Positions 43,523 through 50,635 of a stretch of 64,000 nt of DNA are shown here, piece by piece. Both the position numbers and the translations under genes were made by a program. The stretch comes from an uncultured Clostridia bacterium (GTDB lineage: Bacteria; Bacillota; Clostridia; Christensenellales; CAG-314). Below the pieces are notes generated by a model that was not told where the DNA came from, did no database searches, and saw only the letters and a list, made by a program, of their open reading frames with translations. How positions within the stretch are numbered: the stretch's first letter is position 1; the number at the start of each line of letters is the position of its first letter. The DNA is taken from the NCBI GenBank assembly GCA_947623225.1, contig CANQGO010000001.1:1-64000 (forward strand), written 5' to 3'.

Positions 43523-44209
43523 ATGAACGAAAGCATAGACATGAACAACAGAGTCACATTGGCAGGCAGAGTGGTGCAAGCACCGGAATATTCGCACGAC
43601 TTGCACGGAGACAGGTTTTACGACATGCGGCTGGCAGTGCCCAGACTGTCCGGACAGGAGGATGTCATCCCCGTGACGCTATATGAGGATCAACTCCGTT
43701 CCGGCGACTTCGATATTGACTGCAAAGTCGCAGTGCAGGGACAATTTCGCAGTTATAATAAGCCCGTAGACGTTCACAAAAGCAAACTCATGCTGACGGT
43801 ATTCGCGCGTAAGATACTGAGCTTTGATGAACACGTCAACGAGAATTCTCTCGAGATGACAGGTTATATCTGCAAACCGACAGTGTATCGCGTCACGCCT
43901 TTCAAGCGTGAGATCTGCGATATGTTTCTCGCAGTGAACAGACCCAACTACAACAGAAGCGACTACATACCCTGCATAGTGTGGGGACATGCTGCTCGCT
44001 TTGCCGCTAATCTGTCCATAGGTACATGTGTGCAGATCAATGGACGTATACAGTCGCGAGAATACCAGAAAAAACTTCCCGACGATACTATAGACATCCG
44101 CACAGCCTATGAAGTTTCCGTATTCAAAATTTCTACTTTGTCAGACGGACGGACTTTGACAAAGACAGATGAAAGTGCGGGAAATACGATAGATTTTCGT
44201 GTGAGGTAG
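43523..44209 (+). CDS. Single-stranded DNA-binding protein with two SSB/OB domains
   Basis: The 228 residues contain two SSB-type OB folds in tandem. The first (about 7-105) begins NNRVTLAGRVVQAPEYSHDL; the second (about 111-200) begins ENSLEMTGYICKPTVYR and has NRPNYNRSDYIPCIVWGHAA, the classic SSB strand pattern. There is no acidic D-D-I-P-F tail. Such dual-OB proteins occur in Clostridia besides the housekeeping SSB. GAGGTG precedes ATG 43523. Co-location with the deacetylase is probably incidental. Confidence 0.82.
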   Translation: MNESIDMNNRVTLAGRVVQAPEYSHDLHGDRFYDMRLAVPRLSGQEDVIPVTLYEDQLRSGDFDIDCKVAVQGQFRSYNKPVDVHKSKLMLTVFARKILSFDEHVNENSLEMTGYICKPTVYRVTPFKREICDMFLAVNRPNYNRSDYIPCIVWGHAARFAANLSIGTCVQINGRIQSREYQKKLPDDTIDIRTAYEVSVFKISTLSDGRTLTKTDESAGNTIDFRVR

Positions 44210-44419
44210 ATAGATATCCGGTGCAGTCGCCGACAAGACGCCGACTCCATCTGCTCGGTGTGCTTGCATTATGTCCAAGTAACTTACGATCCGGTAGGGT
44301 TCTGAGGCGAGTTTTGATCCTGCTCATGTTGTTTTGCGGAATTATACGCTTTGAACCGGCTTTATATTTGGTGAACTTAAAACGTTAAAACTATGTAATG
44401 AGAACGAAAAATCATCTCA

Positions 44420-44860
44420 TTATTCGATATTTTTATAACTGATCGTAATATGTCCTATTCCGAAAATCAAAGAAAATAATATAAGCGGGATTGACAGTAT
44501 CATAATACCGCTGAACATAAAAATAACGGTGGGCGTTATGGAGAGCCAAAGCATTCTTGCCTTGCCGCGTCCCTTTCTATAAATTACCCATCCCAGCAGA
44601 TACAAGGCGAGCAGCACTCCGTTTACAGATAAGTATACTATGAGCGCGTGCTCGAACCAAAAACCGAAGTAGGTGTGCGGGATATTGAAAATCATAAACG
44701 CCATGCAACCATAACGTCCGATTTGCTCTGCCGCAAGGATGACCTTATTGTCAAATCGATTTTCAAACGCGCCTTTATCGACTACCGCGATGATGATATT
44801 CGGTATCATGATGATTGCAACCGCAATCAAGCCGTAATAATTGAACCAACCCATAATCAC
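44420..44860 (-). CDS. Four-helix membrane protein of unknown function
   Basis: The 146 residues have four predicted membrane helices (about 7-27, 48-65, 70-92, 107-135) with the motif NIPHTYFGFWF after the second. Start may be GTG 44860 or ATG 44854; CCGGA is 5 or 11 nt upstream. It is the last gene of an AT-rich minus-strand group (44.4-46.5 kb). I recognise no family. Confidence 0.7.
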   Translation of the reverse strand: MIMGWFNYYGLIAVAIIMIPNIIIAVVDKGAFENRFDNKVILAAEQIGRYGCMAFMIFNIPHTYFGFWFEHALIVYLSVNGVLLALYLLGWVIYRKGRGKARMLWLSITPTVIFMFSGIMILSIPLILFSLIFGIGHITISYKNIE

Positions 44861-44923
44861 TTTTTCCGGTGTGTGTCGCGCCTGCTATTAAAATTATCAT
44901 TAATTGTCTCCGCCAAATTGAAT

Positions 44924-45241
44924 TTACCGCTTTTTCACTTTCGGAATTGGCAGGTCGTCATACATTGCCTCAAACAAGCCTGTCAAAAAAGTCCTATCGT
45001 CCACATTGTCCACATTGAGCATCTCCTTTGCGCCTTCATACGGCAAGGAATACTCCGCTTGTGGCAAGTAGGATAGCGCGGATCTCACGGGTTTTACGAG
45101 CAATCTATCGTCGTAGATACCGCCGACAAGTTTACCGCGATAGTAGATCAGAAATTCACCCATCATAGGTTTGTAGGTTATGTCCTTTAAGTCGGATAGT
45201 TGCTCTAAAATGAAATTCAGATATTCTTTACTTGACGGCAT
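44924..45241 (-). CDS. TfoX N-terminal domain protein
   Basis: The 105 residues match the TfoX_N/YccR-like domain: ITYKPMMGEFLIYYRGKLVG, DDRLLVKP and the YEGAKEML stretch, then a basic end. In gamma-proteobacteria TfoX/Sxy regulates competence; small single-domain TfoX_N proteins in Firmicutes have no settled role and often travel in accessory regions. GGAGGG lies 4 nt before the ATG, preceded by ATTTAGC, a leader shared with two neighbouring genes. Confidence 0.88.
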   Translation of the reverse strand: MPSSKEYLNFILEQLSDLKDITYKPMMGEFLIYYRGKLVGGIYDDRLLVKPVRSALSYLPQAEYSLPYEGAKEMLNVDNVDDRTFLTGLFEAMYDDLPIPKVKKR

Positions 45242-45271
45242 GATCCCTCCGCTAAATCTTAATCTATTTTT

Positions 45272-45688
45272 CTATTTTTTTCCCAAAACAAACGAAAAAC
45301 TGCCGTCGCTGCATTTGCCGTCTGATTCAATTATTATGTAAATTGTTTTATTGCCTGTAAAAGTCTCGGTTTTTCCATCAACAGAACCGTTTGTTTCGAT
45401 TTCACATAAGTTCAGCTTTTCATCGTTAAAATCATAGTAAACTTTTATATTTCCTTCTCCCAACTTCGCTTCATAAGTTATAAATACTTCGTCTGAGCTA
45501 TTGTTTTTCAAATGCATTACTAATGTTCCGCTAAAACTATCAAATGAAACCGAAGCTTTATTTGAGGTATTTTCCCTTACCATCAACATAGCACTATAAT
45601 GGCTTACATATTTATTTTCGCAAGCAGATAATGTAAAACACGATACTAATATTACCATTGCAATGATTACACTTGCTAATTTTTTCAT
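45272..45688 (-). CDS. Small lipoprotein of unknown function
   Basis: The 138 residues start with a lipoprotein signal peptide, lipobox TLSAC (Cys near 23), followed by a beta-rich domain of about 110 residues. GAGGAG precedes the ATG, with the leader AATTTAG seen before neighbours. It is AT-rich and uses A/T-ending codons, unlike the operons at 3-20 kb. No family recognised. Confidence 0.75.
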   Translation of the reverse strand: MKKLASVIIAMVILVSCFTLSACENKYVSHYSAMLMVRENTSNKASVSFDSFSGTLVMHLKNNSSDEVFITYEAKLGEGNIKVYYDFNDEKLNLCEIETNGSVDGKTETFTGNKTIYIIIESDGKCSDGSFSFVLGKK

Positions 45689-45991
45689 AAAAACTTCTCC
45701 TCTAAATTTGAATTTAGCGAATAGTATGTGCTGTTATAATTGTATAGCTATATGAGTTAATAGTTATTATTATATTTTCAATCTCACAATACCAATTTTT
45801 CCTTGTTAAATATATTACAGTTTTTTTTCTAAAATTTTACAATATTCTGCTACATCATGTGTATCTAGTTTTAGATTTTTTTAATTCTATCAATGCTCAT
45901 TTCAGTAGTATGAATTTTATCGATATTTGATAATAATATTTCTTTATTCATATAAGTTAAACCTTTTTCACAAAAATTGAAATTTATCATC
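45689..45991. other. AT-rich intergenic stretch without recognisable gene
   Basis: About 300 bases of very AT-rich DNA. Only short T-runs and TATAAT-like words occur, which may include the promoter of the lipoprotein gene. No ORF, RNA or repeat could be supported. Confidence 0.6.
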
Positions 45992-46507
45992 TTACACCGA
46001 AAAGCGGCTTGCTCTTTGATTACGACGTTCTGTCGCCTCTTTGGAATTATCGATAAATTGATAAATTACTCCATATTCGAAAGAAAAATCTTTTTCAGCG
46101 GGCAGTTCCCACTCGTTTACGTCGATGATCTGCTGTCCTTTGATTTCGGTCTTTTTGCCCAGCCAAAGGTTGACGATCATAAATACGTCTTGTTTGAGAA
46201 GTTGTTTTTTTGCAAATGCTTTCAGCCATTTGAACTCTTCGAGCGCATTTGTCGCGTAGTTTTCCGATATAACAGAGCGATACCGCATTTCGTAATCAAG
46301 ACCAAACTCACTGTCTATGGCATAAAGGCAAAAGTCTTTAAAAACGTTGTGCAAACATTGTTTTTCCTGTTCGGTCAACTCTGTTCTGAACGCTATCCCG
46401 CCGTCGTACCACATATCACCGTTATGTATGGTCGGTAAAATGTCTTTGTATTTGTAAGTCGTCTTTTGCAGCGGTAGCTCTAAAGCCAAAAAACATTTCA
46501 TTGACAT
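45992..46507 (-). CDS. Hypothetical protein
   Basis: The 171-residue soluble protein begins MSMKCFLALELPLQKT and has mixed alpha/beta character with several aromatic clusters (DMWYDGG, YEMRYRS, VNEWELP). GGAG lies 11 nt before the ATG within the leader AATTTAGCGGAGAA that it shares with two downstream genes. It heads the AT-rich minus-strand group. No family recognised; it could be a small immunity or accessory protein, but nothing in the sequence proves that. Confidence 0.65.
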   Translation of the reverse strand: MSMKCFLALELPLQKTTYKYKDILPTIHNGDMWYDGGIAFRTELTEQEKQCLHNVFKDFCLYAIDSEFGLDYEMRYRSVISENYATNALEEFKWLKAFAKKQLLKQDVFMIVNLWLGKKTEIKGQQIIDVNEWELPAEKDFSFEYGVIYQFIDNSKEATERRNQRASRFSV

Positions 46508-46782
46508 TGTTATTTTCTCCGCTAAATTCCTGCGTATAATCGCAATTCAGTCGTTTCGTAACGTTTCCATCTTACCATAAAAACAGAGGAAAAGCAAGTG
46601 GCAGGCGGTGTTCGCAAACAAAAATTGAAGGTTCTGTTATTTGTTGCTCTGCCTCGTAAATGTTTCCTTTGGGTAGATCGTTAGGTCAATTCCGATAGGG
46701 TATGCTACTCAAAAATGTTATAGTCACAAATATTGTACATAAAACAAAAGAAAGACCACAATTTTTTGTAGTCTTTCCGACT

Positions 46783-47032
46783 TGGTGCGGATGACAGGAC
46801 TTGTAAGGAGCACAACGTGCGACGGAATAGCGATCGCCACGCAGTCGATCGCGTCACCTGCATGATTTCTCACATGAACCTGAATCATGCGGTCTGCCAC
46901 TCAGCCGAGGATCGAAGAGCTGACCGCCACGAGCCGAAGGCGAGTATTTCGCCCCATATGTAAGGAACCGACCATTGCGGCTGTGGCGAATTGGCAAAAA
47001 AAAGAACGGAGACAAAAATTATGTCTCCGACC
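46783..47032 (-). repeat. tRNA-Leu-derived 250-bp repeat, unit 1
   Basis: This unit lies 250 bp from unit 2 and has the same layout with about a dozen differences. It carries pieces of the adjacent tRNA-Leu: 3' acceptor/T-arm (46783-46803), then about 50 bp of inserted hairpin sequence, then variable, anticodon and part of the D-arm, then about 80 bp of unrelated sequence, then an inverted 5' acceptor fragment GCGG-C-TGTGGCGAATTGGCA and a terminator hairpin. The tRNA cannot fold as a whole. Confidence 0.85.
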
Positions 47033-47282
47033 TGGTGCGGATGACAGGACTTGTAAGGAGCGCAACGTGCGACGGAATAGCGATCGTTACGCTGTCGATC
47101 GCGTCACCTGCATGATTTCTCACATGAACCTGAATCATGCGCGTCTGCCACTCAGCCGAGGATCGAAGAGCCGACCGCCACGAGCCGAAGGCGAGTATTT
47201 CGCCCCATATGTAAGGAACCGACCATTGCGGATGTGGCGAATTGGCAAAAAAAGAACGGAGACAAAAATTATGTCTCCGACC
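47033..47282 (-). repeat. tRNA-Leu-derived 250-bp repeat, unit 2
   Basis: It has the same architecture as unit 1. The inserted block after the T-arm piece (about 47054-47105) contains CGCA-ACG-TGCG and GCGATCG-N9-CGATCGC hairpins. The inverted acceptor piece GCGGATGTGGCGAATTGGCA (47228-47247) is a direct copy of the 5' end of tRNA-Leu on the other strand, lacking one A. It ends with GGAGACA/TGTCTCC, which is the terminator of the intact tRNA gene. Confidence 0.88.
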
Positions 47283-47365
47283 TGGTGCGGATGACAGGAC
47301 TTGAACCTGCATGATTTCTCACATGAACCTGAATCATGCGCGTCTGCCAATTTCGCCACATCCGC
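47283..47365 (-). tRNA. tRNA-Leu (CAG)
   Basis: The minus strand gives a complete class II tRNA of 83 nt: acceptor GCGGATG / CATCCGC with A and an encoded CCA, D-arm with AATTGGCAGACGC, anticodon stem CATGA / TCATG around TTCAGGT (anticodon CAG), a long variable arm (TGA-GAAA-TCA) and T-loop TTCAAGT. It is the intact source of the two repeats on its 3' side. Confidence 0.95.
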
Positions 47366-47378
47366 AAATTTCTTATTT

Positions 47379-47407
47379 ATTATAACGTATCCAACGATAT
47401 TTAGCAA
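47379..47407 (-). promoter_or_regulatory. Promoter of tRNA-Leu (CAG)
   Basis: Minus strand TTGCTA (47407-47402), 17 bp, TATAAT (47384-47379). Confidence 0.75.
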
Positions 47408-47497
47408 GTGTTTGGCGATAATTTCCACAGACTTTCTTTTGCGACATTTACAAGCAGGGATACGCACATATACCGGATATTCGTCATAGAGTATCGT

Positions 47498-48247
47498 ATG
47501 AAGAATATTGGCAGCGGATATGTATGCGTGATGGACAGCGGTATAGGCGGGTTGACGGTTTTGAATACGTTGAGAGTTCAGTATCCGCGTGTAGACTTTG
47601 TGTATTTTGCCGATGGTGCATTCTGTCCATATGGTACCAAACGTGCAAAGGATATCTATGAGCGACTGTGTTTGCTAATAAGGCATTTTATAGAAAATGG
47701 CGCGATGGCAGTGGTATTGGCTTGCAATACAGCGTCGATTCATGCCGACAGGTTGCGCGGGTTGTTCGATTTGCCCATATATGATGTCATAGAACCTACA
47801 TGCCGAGTCGTAGCGGCTACTACGGTCACTCGGCGCGTAGCCGTCCTTGCTACAGATGCTACTGTAGCGAGCGGCATATATCCTGCTAAACTTGCCGTGT
47901 ACGGTATACATACAGAGCAGTTCGCTTGCAGCGAGTTGGTTCCCTTCGTAGAACGCGGGGAACTCGATCGTCCTGCTTGTCTTGACGCCGTACGTGAGGC
48001 ACTTGTCGGTCTGGCGGGTGCCGATGCGGATACGGTGGTGCTTGGATGCACGCACTTCCCATTATTGCAGGGAGCGATCGAGTATTATACAGGTGACGCG
48101 CATATCGTACAATGCGTGACGGCTCCGTTACAGAGCCTCTGCTACGGTAGCGGCAAGACAGTATATCTGACGTCCGGTGATGTTGCAGCAGTGAACAGGG
48201 CTGCTCGGTGTTTAGGTAGAGTGTCTTTTGTGCATACAGATATCTGA
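47498..48247 (+). CDS. murI: Glutamate racemase
   Basis: It supplies D-glutamate for peptidoglycan. The 249 residues have DSGIGGLTVL, YFADGAFCPYG (usual Y-F-G-D-T-A-x-x-P-Y-G), the first catalytic Cys in LACNTAS and the second in VLGCTHFPLL, with the final TSGD motif. ATG 47498 matches the family N-terminus; no strong ribosome binding site is visible. It is divergent from tRNA-Leu and convergent with the ECF gene. Confidence 0.94.
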   Translation: MKNIGSGYVCVMDSGIGGLTVLNTLRVQYPRVDFVYFADGAFCPYGTKRAKDIYERLCLLIRHFIENGAMAVVLACNTASIHADRLRGLFDLPIYDVIEPTCRVVAATTVTRRVAVLATDATVASGIYPAKLAVYGIHTEQFACSELVPFVERGELDRPACLDAVREALVGLAGADADTVVLGCTHFPLLQGAIEYYTGDAHIVQCVTAPLQSLCYGSGKTVYLTSGDVAAVNRAARCLGRVSFVHTDI

Positions 48248-48255
48248 ATGGGTTA

Positions 48256-48867
48256 TTAGTTGCTGTGCTGTTCCGATTCTGCTACAGGTTTTTTCTCTCG
48301 TATGCGTGCGATCAGGCGAGCTATGGTGCGGGACTCCTGCAATGCCGCTACGATGACGGCATTCACGGCGATATTGACTGCCGACATAGGCGCGCGTCCC
48401 GCAAGGTATAGCCAGAAAGTTTTGGTGACCCCGTCGTAGTTGCCACTGAAAAAATCCCATAGTCCCAGAGGAGAAGGACGTACGCCTACGCAATATTGCA
48501 GCCATAGTCCGAAGCTATTCAGACCGTATAGGCATACGATATAGCAGATGATCACCGATATACAGAGCGCAAGCAACCGGTGCATCTTCAGTCGGTATAT
48601 TATTGCGCATACCACGCCGTATAGCGTCACTGATAGCGCAAGGAACCAGTTGTAGTCTCCCAATGGATGGATGAGGTGAGCGATAAGGTCTCCTACGAAG
48701 CCAACGAGTGCAGCGGGTAATGCGCCGAAGTATATCCCCGTAAAGAAACAAACAGCCAATGTAAAAGAAACGGCATTGTTGCCGGGCAGAGGAATGGTGC
48801 AGAAATTGGCTACCACGCTGAGAGCCGACAACATTGCGATACAGCAGATCTTCAATGTCCTGTTCAA
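48256..48867 (-). CDS. ECF transporter S component, folate-type (FolT-like)
   Basis: This membrane vitamin-binding subunit (203 residues, six helices) works with a shared ECF energizing module. The pattern FFTGIYFGALPAALVGFVGD, LIHPLGDYNWFLALSVTLYG and the late Arg-Pro in AGRAPMSAVNIAVNA resemble the folate family, but related vitamins cannot be excluded. Translation probably starts at TTG 48867: AGGGGA lies about 10 nt upstream, inside a terminator-like hairpin. A ~190-nt structured leader with its own promoter precedes it, so it is likely controlled by a riboswitch-type element. Confidence 0.78.
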   Translation of the reverse strand: MNRTLKICCIAMLSALSVVANFCTIPLPGNNAVSFTLAVCFFTGIYFGALPAALVGFVGDLIAHLIHPLGDYNWFLALSVTLYGVVCAIIYRLKMHRLLALCISVIICYIVCLYGLNSFGLWLQYCVGVRPSPLGLWDFFSGNYDGVTKTFWLYLAGRAPMSAVNIAVNAVIVAALQESRTIARLIARIREKKPVAESEQHSN

Positions 48868-49058
48868 AATAAAAAATCCCCTTTTTGCAATTGCAAAAAA
48901 GGTCCGAAGTGTGGAAAACCACTATGTCCAACACCGCGCACAAATGAGTCGCGGCTTAAACCGGCAACGGACCATATGACGTACCGCAGAACGAATGAGC
49001 TCTTTCGTCCACGCTTTTTCCTAAACGTGGCACTTCACGCACGTCATTAACTTTGCTG
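48868..49058 (-). promoter_or_regulatory. Structured leader of the ECF S component gene, candidate riboswitch of unknown class
   Basis: On the minus strand the leader folds into two domains. The first is closed by ATGACGT / ACGTCAT and holds hairpins CCACG/CGTGG and ACGAA/TTCGT. The second is closed by GGTCCG / CGGACC and holds CCGCG/CGCGG and GTGG-TTTT-CCAC. A hairpin CCTTTTT / AAAAAGG follows at once (48880-48902), which both resembles a terminator (six T after it) and hides the ribosome binding site. I could not match it to THF, TPP, cobalamin, preQ1, FMN, glycine, lysine or SAM riboswitches. Confidence 0.55.
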
Positions 49059-49064
49059 TATATC

Positions 49065-49093
49065 ATTATACACTCCGTCGCCGCAAATGTAAA
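49065..49093 (-). promoter_or_regulatory. Promoter of the ECF S component leader
   Basis: Minus strand TTTACA (49093-49088), 17 bp, TATAAT (49070-49065). Confidence 0.8.
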
Positions 49094-49130
49094 GCGTATC
49101 AAGGCATATCTGTTATCCCGAGAAGGTAAT

Positions 49131-49535
49131 GTGTTTTTTCATTGTTGTGGGCGCATAGGGTGTTTCTTCGCCGGCTGCTGTTATGGTAAGCCGACAGACG
49201 GTCCGCTTGGTATAGTATTCCCCGATCTTCCGGAAGCGGGTATTTTTCACAACGGTCAAGCCGTACTTCCGACACAACTTATCGAGGCGATAATGCTTCT
49301 TCTGTTGGCAATTGTTTTGATTTGTTTGGGTAAGCATCAATTTTTTATTTACGCATACGTTTATCCTGTATTCAGAATTGTAATAGAATTTTTTCGCGAC
49401 GACAATCGGGGCAGTTTCGTTGGCGTATTGTCACCGTCTCAATTCGTTTCCGTCTTGATTGTGGCGTTCATTACTGTCTATATTCTAACGCATGTGATCG
49501 TGAGACGAGTCGCTTTGAGCAAGAGCGGGGAGTAA
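49131..49535 (+). CDS. Prolipoprotein diacylglyceryl transferase-like protein, N-terminally short
   Basis: The readable domain matches the C-terminal half of Lgt-family proteins: GRIGCFFAGCCYGKPTDG (usual G-R-x-G-N/C-F), LPTQLIEAIMLLL, and FRIVIEFFRDDNRG with SPSQF. A full Lgt has about 250 or more residues; this has 134 from GTG 49131 (AGAAGG just upstream), or 160 if TTG 49053 is used. The first three or four helices are missing, and the DNA before it is the ECF leader on the other strand. It is a 5'-truncated paralogue or a minimal Lgt-like protein; activity is doubtful. Confidence 0.7.
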   Translation: MFFHCCGRIGCFFAGCCYGKPTDGPLGIVFPDLPEAGIFHNGQAVLPTQLIEAIMLLLLAIVLICLGKHQFFIYAYVYPVFRIVIEFFRDDNRGSFVGVLSPSQFVSVLIVAFITVYILTHVIVRRVALSKSGE

Positions 49536-49542
49536 CGATTTA

Positions 49543-50253
49543 TTGAATATTTTCAGGGTGGTGCGACACACTACTTATATGATTATCATTTTTATTCGGG
49601 CAATAATACTTTTTGCAGTGCTGTTGTTTGTATTTCGGCTCATGGGCAAGAGGCAGATAGGCGAGATGGAACCTTTTGAATTAGTCATCACGCTGGTCAT
49701 CTCCGAATTGGCTTGTATTCCCATGTCGGACAGATCCATTCCCATTACTTTCGGCATAGTGGCTATACTCACAATGTTCGTTATACACCAGACCATCTTG
49801 GTGCTGTCTCATAGTGACAAGTTGCAAGGGATCATCAACGGAAAACCTGTCATGGTGGTGAACGGTGGGAACATCGATATGGCGGCTTTGCGCAGTCTCA
49901 ATATGCACGTCAACGATCTTCTGCAGGCGATGCGAGCGGCAGAATATTTTTCTCTCGAGGAGATAGTGTACGGCATCATGGAAACCAACGGGCAACTTAC
50001 CGTCGTGGCAAACAAGGACATGGAAGACCGTCAACAGACGCTGCCCGTGCCTGTCATACTCGAAGGCAAGTGGAATGAAGAAAATATCAAGGGCAACGGT
50101 TTCGATAAAGTGCAGTTGCAAAGACTGTTGGACAGAGAACATGTCAAAGTAAAGAATGTAATATTGTTTGCCATAGATGAAAACGGTCGTATGACATTAC
50201 AACGCCGCAATGCGCCCATCTGTTTCAAAGATACGGAGGTGACGAGATCATGA
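49543..50253 (+). CDS. YetF/DUF421 family membrane protein
   Basis: The 236 residues show the YetF pattern: three N-terminal membrane helices with FRLMGKRQIGEMEPFELVI (hallmark R-L-M-G-K-R-x-x-G), then the soluble part with GKPVMVVNGGNID and MHVNDLLQAMR. Homologues help spore coat or membrane structure in Bacillus. The start could be TTG 49543 (GGGGAG 11 nt upstream) or an internal GTG/ATG up to 49579. The DUF4363 gene overlaps it by 4 nt, the usual partner. Confidence 0.9.
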   Translation: MNIFRVVRHTTYMIIIFIRAIILFAVLLFVFRLMGKRQIGEMEPFELVITLVISELACIPMSDRSIPITFGIVAILTMFVIHQTILVLSHSDKLQGIINGKPVMVVNGGNIDMAALRSLNMHVNDLLQAMRAAEYFSLEEIVYGIMETNGQLTVVANKDMEDRQQTLPVPVILEGKWNEENIKGNGFDKVQLQRLLDREHVKVKNVILFAIDENGRMTLQRRNAPICFKDTEVTRS

Positions 50254-50627
50254 CAAAAAATATATGGGCAGGGTTGATTGCATTGGTATTGGTGATCACC
50301 TGCGGAGTGTTGGAAGTCGTCTTGCTCTCGCGAAGCTATGAGCGTCTTGCGACCGAGTGTGAACAAATTATGAACAAGTGTACAGATCAAACGCTTACTG
50401 TAGCAGAATACAACGAGTTCAGAGAAGACTGGGTGAGATTGCGCGAACAGAGTGAGATATTGCTGCCTCATGCGGATGTGTATGAGATCAATCTACGCGT
50501 AGCGGAGGGACAGGCATACGTCGAGCAGGGTGATTACGAGCAACTTCTTGCGCAGCTGTCCGTTGTAATAGAATTACTGGATTACGTCCCGCACCTTATG
50601 AAACCGTCTTTGAAGCACATAGTCTGA
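50250..50627 (+). CDS. DUF4363 family protein
   Basis: The 125-residue protein has a single N-terminal membrane helix (about 5-28) and an extracytoplasmic four-helix-like domain rich in E and L. This is the DUF4363 layout, a family commonly encoded next to YetF/DUF421 in Clostridia, as here (ATGA overlap). Function unknown. Confidence 0.82.
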   Translation: MTKNIWAGLIALVLVITCGVLEVVLLSRSYERLATECEQIMNKCTDQTLTVAEYNEFREDWVRLREQSEILLPHADVYEINLRVAEGQAYVEQGDYEQLLAQLSVVIELLDYVPHLMKPSLKHIV

Positions 50628-50635
50628 CAGTAGTG

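Noticed and set aside
46887-47294. Protein-coding frame across the tRNA-derived repeats
   Set aside because: The 250-bp period is not a multiple of three, so the two copies read differently; there is no ribosome binding site.
46783-47365. CRISPR array
   Set aside because: The period is 250 bp with only two full units, and the repeats are tRNA pieces; no spacers or cas genes are present.
48868-49058. THF riboswitch before the FolT-like gene
   Set aside because: Length is about twice that of the THF aptamer and its conserved sequences were not found on either strand.
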